Shown here piece by piece: positions 14,958 to 19,425 of a stretch of 19,425 nucleotides of DNA. The stretch is from an uncultured Fibrobacter sp. (GTDB lineage Bacteria; Fibrobacterota; Fibrobacteria; Fibrobacterales; Fibrobacteraceae). The notes below the pieces were generated by a model. The model was not told the origin of the DNA, did not search any database, and saw nothing but the letters and a program-made list of their open reading frames with translations. The translations under genes and the position numbers were made by a program. Numbering within the stretch: position 1 is the stretch's first letter; every line of letters begins with the position of its first letter. The stretch is taken from contig CAMZFJ010000007.1 of NCBI GenBank assembly GCA_947306025.1, positions 1 to 19,425 of the forward strand, written 5' to 3'.

Positions 14958-15335
14958 CTATCGACTACCCAAATCGATTGATATTTTCCCTAATAGAAAT
15001 CCTTGCGAAGCAGAAATAGCCTGAACTTTACCTAATCGAACTGACTGTGTATCTATAGACGAAGTCAGCAAAGCTGCATCCATAAATAAAAAACGTTCGG
15101 AAGTCAAAACAACAAGCCATGTATTTACACCAGAGTCTGAAAAATTTGACGTTCCCGTTTGTTTCATCAAACCGGATGCTAAGGCAAAAACAACCTCACC
15201 AGATTCAAGATATTTTGGTAAAGCCTCGAATTCTTTATTTGTACCGAAAGAATCAAAATGTACTCCATTCAATTCGCAAATACCACGCCAATCCGCTTTT
15301 TCAGTCAATAATCTATAACGAGCGTAATCAAACAT
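14958..15335 (-). CDS. PH-like domain protein, N-terminal part cut by in-frame TAG
   Basis: 125 residues before a TAG. The segment from about residue 35 (LPKYLESGEVVFALASG, then WLVVLTSERFLFMD, then GFLLGKISIDLG) is a bacterial pleckstrin-homology-like domain of the YokE type, used for membrane or protein contacts. It lacks the final strand and C-terminal helix of the fold. Exactly those elements follow in the same frame after the stop (IVVDN, then a helix ending KWLREKE). The intact gene therefore probably encoded a 426-codon PH-TM2-OB protein ending at 14055. The start at 15335 is supported by GGAG about 7 bases upstream. It is first in the cassette that continues with the NERD and barnase genes. 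Confidence 0.7.
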   Translation of the reverse strand: MFDYARYRLLTEKADWRGICELNGVHFDSFGTNKEFEALPKYLESGEVVFALASGLMKQTGTSNFSDSGVNTWLVVLTSERFLFMDAALLTSSIDTQSVRLGKVQAISASQGFLLGKISIDLGSR

Positions 15336-15362
15336 GTCTATCTCCGTTCTTTTTCTTTTGTA

Positions 15363-15391
15363 AAGATATACTTTACCATAAAGTAAAGCAA
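15363..15391 (-). promoter_or_regulatory. possible promoter of the PH/NERD/barnase cassette with a small palindrome
   Basis: Minus strand TTGCTT (15386-15391), 17 bases, TATCTT (15363-15368). The inverted repeat ACTTTA-CCA-TAAAGT (15370-15384) fills the spacer, a place where a repressor would block polymerase. It lies 28 bases before the ATG at 15335. The -35 and -10 are imperfect in AT-rich DNA. Confidence 0.4.
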
Positions 15392-15402
15392 CTTTTTAAT
15401 AC

Positions 15403-15431
15403 AAAAAAGCGTTCCAAAAAGGAACGTTTTT
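15403..15431 (-). terminator. terminator (bidirectional form) after the exported-protein gene
   Basis: CGTTCC (15410-15415), AAAAA, GGAACG (15421-15426), with A-runs on the left and T-runs on the right, so it can work in both directions. No plus-strand gene reaches it, so its likely role is to stop minus-strand transcription coming from 15639. It ends just upstream of the cassette promoter. Confidence 0.7.
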
Positions 15432-15638
15432 GAGCATTAGACGGCATGGATTCCCTCCGCTTCGCTTCGAGAATGACTGCAGAGAAACCCTTCGGCCTCA
15501 AGAATGCTTAAGCACCAGTCACGTGAATGACGAAAAAAATTCCCCGGTCACAGGGCCGGGAATGACACGCTATAAGTCTTGCACAAGTTCCTTCGCGATG
15601 CGCAGGATGACATGTTACGCTTTACGCGCGGTACTCAA
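15432..15638. repeat. cluster of dispersed GTCATTC-type hairpin repeats
   Basis: No gene was recognised. Read on the minus strand, three divergent units begin GTCATTC or GTCATCC. One near 15475 runs GTCATTCTCGAAGCG...GGGAATCC. One near 15565 reads TTCCCGG...CCGGGGAA and is a hairpin (15540-15562). One near 15610 begins GTCATCCTGCGCATCGCGAAGG. Such units are typical of the intergenic repeat families with GTCATTCC...GGAATC ends found in many bacterial genomes. Confidence 0.5.
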
Positions 15639-16751
15639 TTATTCCATCATTTCTCGGGATTCTTCGTAAGACGGGCGGTCGTCTTCGTAATCCTTGAGGC
15701 TCTTGTCGCCAGGAACAACGATAAGGCCAAGCGTCACAGGTTCACCCTTCAGGTTGATGTAAGCTTCCAGATAAAGTGTCGTGGAGAGACGAATCAGGCG
15801 AAGGTCCATCATCGTGCCGCCCTTATGAATGCTCATCGGATTGCGATTGAAGAAGAGGAACTTTTTGTTGATGTATTCAAAGCGGTCTTTTTCGTAGTTG
15901 ATAGACCATTCGGTATCGCCATCGTTTTCCTGACGATAGGTGCAACGATCATTATCGATATCGCATTCGAAGCTGGCGCTTTCTTGATAGCGTTTGTTCC
16001 ATTCGCGGCTGAAGGCGCACGACTGCACGCGGGAACCGCCATTACGATTCTTGTTCAACTGGTCATTGATAACAACGTAGTCCATCTTCAAGTTCTTGAC
16101 TTGATTATAGACGTTCATGAGGATGATGTAGGCTTCGATATCTTTAGGGCATTTACCGGTGAGGTTCACGTCTTCGTGGGCCTTCAAGAGAGTTTGTTGC
16201 AAATCAATATCGATTGCGTCCGGAATTTCGCTCTTCTTGATTTTTTCAAGAGTTTCCTTGGGCGGGACATGGATAATTTTGTCGCCTTTCTTGATGGCAT
16301 AACCGAGCTGGTCACGAACGTAATCCAAGCACTGTTGCACGTGAATATGCACGGTATTCGAGCCTGCCGAAACAAAGTCCGCACCGATGCGCACGTTCCA
16401 TTCATCAGCTGTATTTTTTGCATCCTTATCAAGTTCGCAGAACGGATCTTCGCGAGTACCGTCCACAAAAACCAAGCTAACATGGAGCTTTGTTACGAGA
16501 GATTCTTCCTTGTTGATGGCGCTGCCCAAACTCCAAAAATTCGGATTCAGGCGGAGCACTTCGGCAAAGGCCTTGTCGCCATCGAAAGCGGGTAACAAAG
16601 AATCGTTTCGAGCATTTTTCTCTTGCAACAGTTCAGAATAAGACGTTTTAACATCCATATTGTCGAACGAATTGCGGGCAACAGCCGAAAAAGCATTTGT
16701 CGCCAACATCGAACACGCAAAAAACACCGTCAAGTGCAATTTTGAAAACAT
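15639..16751 (-). CDS. exported protein of unknown function
   Basis: 370 residues with a signal peptide (about 1-23, hydrophobic core LTVFFACSMLATNAF). No domain was recognised. The mature part is mixed alpha/beta and soluble, with several Cys (in DPFCELD, VQQCLDY, GKCPKD, QSCAFS and FECDIDNDRC) that could form disulphides. There is a conspicuous WNVRIGADFVSAGSNTVHIH stretch and an acidic C-terminal tail (about the last 20 residues). The ATG is well supported by AGGAG, which overlaps the TAG stop of the permease gene 9 bases upstream, so the two are almost certainly co-translated. That makes a periplasmic role alongside the permease plausible, but it does not look like a ZnuA-type metal-binding protein (no His-rich loop). 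Function is unknown. Confidence 0.85.
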   Translation of the reverse strand: MFSKLHLTVFFACSMLATNAFSAVARNSFDNMDVKTSYSELLQEKNARNDSLLPAFDGDKAFAEVLRLNPNFWSLGSAINKEESLVTKLHVSLVFVDGTREDPFCELDKDAKNTADEWNVRIGADFVSAGSNTVHIHVQQCLDYVRDQLGYAIKKGDKIIHVPPKETLEKIKKSEIPDAIDIDLQQTLLKAHEDVNLTGKCPKDIEAYIILMNVYNQVKNLKMDYVVINDQLNKNRNGGSRVQSCAFSREWNKRYQESASFECDIDNDRCTYRQENDGDTEWSINYEKDRFEYINKKFLFFNRNPMSIHKGGTMMDLRLIRLSTTLYLEAYINLKGEPVTLGLIVVPGDKSLKDYEDDRPSYEESREMME

Positions 16752-16760
16752 TTCCCTCTC

Positions 16761-17567
16761 CTATTTTTTAATAATCTTTTTTACAGCAAAATTGAGCAGA
16801 TACAGAACGACTCCGCCTGCAATAATCGTCGGCCCCACAACAAAATTAAACTGGCACGCGACCAAAAGCCCGAGCACCACAAGCACAAGCGATACAAAGA
16901 CCGAGATTACCATCATCTGCAGCAAATTTTTGGCGTAGCATTCCGCAATATACGCAGGAATTGTCAAAAGTGCAATCACGAGAATCATGCCCACCGCCTG
17001 CACGGCAATCACAACCGTAAGGGCGATGAGCGCAATCAAAAGCATGTAGTAATTCAGCACAGGAATGCCACGGACGCGCGCAAATTCCGGGTCATACGAA
17101 ATCGAAAGAAAGTTGCGGTAGCAAATGGAAACCGACGTAAGGATAAACACGAGCAATGCGCCCATCCACCAAAGAAGTTCCGTCGGCACTGTCAACAGAC
17201 TACCGAACAAAAAGCTCATCATTTCGCCACTGTAGCCCGGAGTCAAATCCGTGAGAATCACGCCAAGCGCCATGCCTGCGGCCCAGATAATCCCGATAAA
17301 CGTGTCGGCATGTTTGCGGTCGCGCCACGTGAGCATTCCCATGAGCATCGCGCAGGCCAAAGCAAATCCAAGCGCGCCAAGCATCGGCGAAAAACCTATA
17401 AAGCAGGCCAGCCCCACCCCACCAAACGAAGCATGCGCCACGCCGCCCGAAAGCGAAACAAGGCGATTTACGACGACGTACGTTCCCATAACACCGCAAG
17501 CAATGGCCACAAGCACCGCTGCAATCAGGGCGTTCTGCATAAAATCCATGGAAAGTAAATCGAGCAT
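16761..17567 (-). CDS. ABC-3 family metal (Zn/Mn-type) transporter permease
   Basis: Inner-membrane permease of the ZnuB/MntB type, which moves zinc, manganese or iron with a partner ATPase and binding protein. The 268 residues show about eight hydrophobic segments. They carry the family signature region LVSLSGGVAHASFGGVGLAC (about 40-60), FLFGSLLTV and SYDPEFARVRGIPV, the stretch that contacts the ATPase. The C-terminus FAVKKIIKK is basic. No znuC or znuA homologue is in the window, so the partners must be encoded elsewhere. The substrate metal cannot be read from the sequence. ATG 17567 is preferred. ATG 17549 and GTG 17600 are alternatives, and none has a clear ribosome site. It ends in TAG, overlapping the ribosome site of the next gene. 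Confidence 0.9.
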   Translation of the reverse strand: MLDLLSMDFMQNALIAAVLVAIACGVMGTYVVVNRLVSLSGGVAHASFGGVGLACFIGFSPMLGALGFALACAMLMGMLTWRDRKHADTFIGIIWAAGMALGVILTDLTPGYSGEMMSFLFGSLLTVPTELLWWMGALLVFILTSVSICYRNFLSISYDPEFARVRGIPVLNYYMLLIALIALTVVIAVQAVGMILVIALLTIPAYIAECYAKNLLQMMVISVFVSLVLVVLGLLVACQFNFVVGPTIIAGGVVLYLLNFAVKKIIKK

Positions 17568-17591
17568 ATTAGAGGTATGAGCAGTGAGGTC

Positions 17592-17607
17592 GCCCGCCAC
17601 GGCGGGC
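17592..17607. repeat. GC-rich perfect hairpin before the permease gene
   Basis: GCCCGCC-AC-GGCGGGC, a seven-base perfect inverted repeat, lies 25 bases before the permease ATG. No T-run follows on either strand, so it is not a clear terminator. On the minus strand it would fold in the permease mRNA leader. Confidence 0.45.
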
Positions 17608-17610
17608 TTT

Positions 17611-17700
17611 GAGGTTAATGGTTTAGTGAGTGGTCAATGGTTATCGGTTGTTAGTCATTAGAAAAATTCTAATGACCACGGGCTAATGACTATTGACTAA
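17611..17700. repeat. degenerate heptamer-like tract with a perfect inverted repeat
   Basis: Plus-strand sequence runs as about seven-base units (TGAGTGG TCAATGG TTATCGG TTGTTAG TCATTAG). Inside it GTCATTAGAA-AAA-TTCTAATGAC (17654-17676) is a perfect 10+3+10 palindrome. ATGACTATTGACTAA continues the pattern into the last codons of the HAD gene, whose stop is at 17683. It resembles the tract upstream of maf (2292-2393). Confidence 0.5.
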
Positions 17701-18384
17701 TTTCTCTTTTAAATTTAGTAAATGCGGGATATGAAAATCCACCCAATCGGGCGCTTGTACGTTCGGATTCACAAGAATCGTCGTCCAACCGCGTTCATGA
17801 GCGGGTTCCAAATTGCGGAGCGAGTCTTCTAGCAGCACAATTTGAGACATATCCTTAGCGTCTTTTTCCAAAACGCCTCGCGCCACAAGCCAATTTTCAA
17901 TTTTTTCGTAGGCGCTTGCGTGCGGTTTTCCTTCCCAATCCATTAGCTTGAGGTCAAAAACATCTTCAATTGCAGGCGCAATTTCCATGCGGGCCATACC
18001 GGCGCGGCTCCAATCCCCTCGCCCATTCGTAAATACAAAGCGATGCCCCGTAAGCGATTTGAGCAAAGCAAATTTTTCAGGCGAGACTTTTGGGTAAACT
18101 AAGTACTCCGGTTCATGGATAAAGTCAAAGAAATCATCGGGCGCGGTTCCGTTCATCGCCATGAGTCCCGAAAGAGTCGTACCAAAACGGTGCAGATAAT
18201 CCTTGCGGATTTCTGTTGCACTTTCGAACGTTCCGCCCACAGTCTTTTGGACAAATTCTGCAATACGATGGTCCAATGAATTTAAAACAAAACGTTCCTC
18301 TTCGCCATAAAGCGTGAGGTCGTAATCGAACAACCAAATTTTTGAAGAATCGTTTTGTATGCCGTCGTTCAACGCACGTACCAT
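17683..18384 (-). CDS. HAD-family pyrimidine 5'-nucleotidase-like phosphatase
   Basis: Cytoplasmic HAD-superfamily hydrolase of 233 residues, closest by eye to the SDT1/PynA pyrimidine 5'-nucleotidase group, which dephosphorylates UMP and CMP. Motif I is FDYDLTLYG (nucleophile D20, acid D22). Motif II is FTNGRGDW. The motif III lysine is in GKPHASAYEKI. Motif IV is VLLEDSLRNLEPAHERGW. A helical cap (about 30-100) fits subfamily IA. Its ATG shares one base with the dgt stop (TAATG), so translation is coupled. A nucleotidase next to a dGTPase and a Maf pyrophosphatase in one window suggests nucleotide-pool maintenance. The last codons run into a repeat tract, so the C-terminus may have been altered by it. 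The exact substrate is inferred. Confidence 0.85.
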   Translation of the reverse strand: MVRALNDGIQNDSSKIWLFDYDLTLYGEEERFVLNSLDHRIAEFVQKTVGGTFESATEIRKDYLHRFGTTLSGLMAMNGTAPDDFFDFIHEPEYLVYPKVSPEKFALLKSLTGHRFVFTNGRGDWSRAGMARMEIAPAIEDVFDLKLMDWEGKPHASAYEKIENWLVARGVLEKDAKDMSQIVLLEDSLRNLEPAHERGWTTILVNPNVQAPDWVDFHIPHLLNLKEKLVNSH

Positions 18385-19425
18385 TAGTAGCCCATTGCAA
18401 GGCCGCCAATTTGGCGAGCCAAATACGTGGCATAATTGTCCGTCATACCGCTCACAAAGTCGAGCACCTGGTGGTAAGCTTCGGCGGTCGTCACACTTTG
18501 ACCAATTTTTGCCTGCCCAATCAGGCGCACAATTCTATTCGCGCGGTACGAGTTACGACCATTTTGGCGGTAATCGTAAACACCGTTGATAAACGCATCG
18601 AGCACTGTGCTCAGCGTCGTATAGCTACCGACTTCGAGTTCGGTCTTGCGGCGGTCCGGGTAAATGCGTTCAACGCCCAAGCGCTTTGCAATGCGGATGC
18701 CTTCCATCGTATCGGAACGGGAAAGGTCAATCAAGTGCTTGTCAAGCGAGCCTTCCATAATGCGGTCGTAATGCTTCACGAAAAGCACAGCCACGTCATC
18801 AATCAAGTTCTGGATAGCGCGCCCGCGAATGCTGCTGAGGAAGTCTCTAAAGTTCTGGCCGTTTTCTTCGAATTCACGGTCGATATCCACCTCCGGGCCG
18901 CACAAGAAACTGAACATGTTGCGCACATCGCCGAACGTGAGAATGCCAAGTTCAATCGCATCTTCGACATCGAGAATCGAATAGCAAATATCGTCAGCGG
19001 CTTCCATCAAGTACACCAGCGGATGACGCGCCCACACGCCGTTTTCAATTTCCGGAATGCCAAGGATTTCCGCCGTTTCGCGGTAAAGTTCCGCTTCGGT
19101 GCGGAACAAGCTCGTCGGGCAACCGTAATAAGCAAGGCGCGGGTACTTGATCATCGAGCCAATCGTCGCATACGTGAGGCGCATGCCGCCATCGAGAAAG
19201 TGGTATTCCAACTTGCTCAAAATACGATGGCCTTGAGCGTTGCCATCAAAGTTTTCGAAGTCCGCAATTTCCTTGTCGTTCATTTCGGACATCGGTGCGG
19301 AATGGCGATTCTTACGGAACCATTCGCGGATAGCAGCTTCGCCCGCATGGCCAAACGGCGGGTTTCCAATATCGTGCGCAAGGCATGCCGACTGCACAAT
19401 CGTACCGAACTGGTATTCGTTCACG
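18384..19425 (-). CDS. dgt: deoxyguanosinetriphosphate triphosphohydrolase, 5' end outside window
   Basis: HD-domain enzyme that cleaves dGTP (some relatives other dNTPs) to the deoxynucleoside and tripolyphosphate. About 347 codons are present. The gene runs off the right edge, so the start and the first HD-domain histidine are missing. The visible part begins NEYQFGTIVQSACLAHDIGNPPFGHAGEAA, which contains the metal-binding HD pair and the Dgt signature. MEAADDICYSILDVEDAIE supplies the later HD-domain aspartate region. The closing DFVSGMTDNYATYLARQIGG matches the typical Dgt C-terminus. An in-frame GTG at 19424 is an internal valine codon, not a start. It is followed with a one-base overlap by the HAD gene. 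Confidence 0.94.
   Translation of the reverse strand, partial: VNEYQFGTIVQSACLAHDIGNPPFGHAGEAAIREWFRKNRHSAPMSEMNDKEIADFENFDGNAQGHRILSKLEYHFLDGGMRLTYATIGSMIKYPRLAYYGCPTSLFRTEAELYRETAEILGIPEIENGVWARHPLVYLMEAADDICYSILDVEDAIELGILTFGDVRNMFSFLCGPEVDIDREFEENGQNFRDFLSSIRGRAIQNLIDDVAVLFVKHYDRIMEGSLDKHLIDLSRSDTMEGIRIAKRLGVERIYPDRRKTELEVGSYTTLSTVLDAFINGVYDYRQNGRNSYRANRIVRLIGQAKIGQSVTTAEAYHQVLDFVSGMTDNYATYLARQIGGLAMGY

Noticed and set aside
12482..15335. Barnase-barstar toxin-antitoxin pair
   Set aside because: No small acidic barstar-like frame was found next to the barnase gene, and the predicted periplasmic location of the RNase would make a cytoplasmic inhibitor unnecessary.
17592..17607. Terminator of the dgt-HAD unit
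   Set aside because: The stem is perfect, but no T-run follows on the minus strand.
1722..17685. Reassignment of TAG or TAA as a sense codon
   Set aside because: TAG ends maf, the TM2/OB gene, the permease and the HAD gene at sensible places, and TAA ends most other genes. Two internal stops do not outweigh this.

Overview
The window looks like chromosomal DNA from a Fibrobacter-type Gram-negative bacterium. The main reason is two large lipoproteins (6098-8188 and 10263-12368) that end in the 'Fibrobacter succinogenes major paralogous' (FISUMP) domain. An LptD-type outer-membrane LPS assembly protein, RodZ and several signal-peptide proteins agree with a diderm envelope. Every gene except recQ is on the minus strand. 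No rRNA, tRNA, CRISPR array, transposase or integrase was seen.

Layout, right to left in the direction of most transcription. (a) 19425-15639: a partial dGTPase gene, a HAD pyrimidine-nucleotidase-like gene joined to it by a TAATG overlap, an ABC-3 (Zn/Mn-type) permease without its ATPase or binding protein, and an unrecognised exported protein whose ribosome site overlaps the permease stop codon. A 300-base stretch of dispersed hairpin repeats and a terminator follows. (b) 15335-12532: a compact cassette made of a PH-TM2-OB membrane protein split by an in-frame TAG, a membrane-anchored NERD nuclease-like protein, and a protein joining a cold-shock domain, one membrane helix and a complete barnase-type ribonuclease. 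The first two genes are strikingly AT-rich (about 28% GC in sampled stretches), so they look acquired. A strong terminator closes the cassette. (c) 12368-6098: two FISUMP lipoproteins on either side of a divergently oriented recQ. They share Cys-rich internal repeats and a matching upstream DNA element. (d) 5948-2586: an exported PDZ protein with its own promoter and terminator, then lptD, interrupted by one in-frame TAA in an otherwise intact reading frame. (e) 2291-189: maf, rodZ and hisB, tightly packed and closed by a good terminator. Beyond it lie a perfect CRP-type palindrome and a possible promoter for a gene off the left edge.

The most unusual content is the cassette in (b). By the positive-inside rule, the cold-shock domain should face the cytoplasm and the barnase domain the periplasm. 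All the catalytic residues of barnase can be recognised, and no barstar-like inhibitor is encoded nearby. The two in-frame stops (lptD and the PH-TM2-OB gene) also deserve checking. They could be real nonsense mutations, recoding sites or sequence errors. Start codons were chosen from Shine-Dalgarno sites, signal peptides and family lengths, so several differ from the longest open frame.
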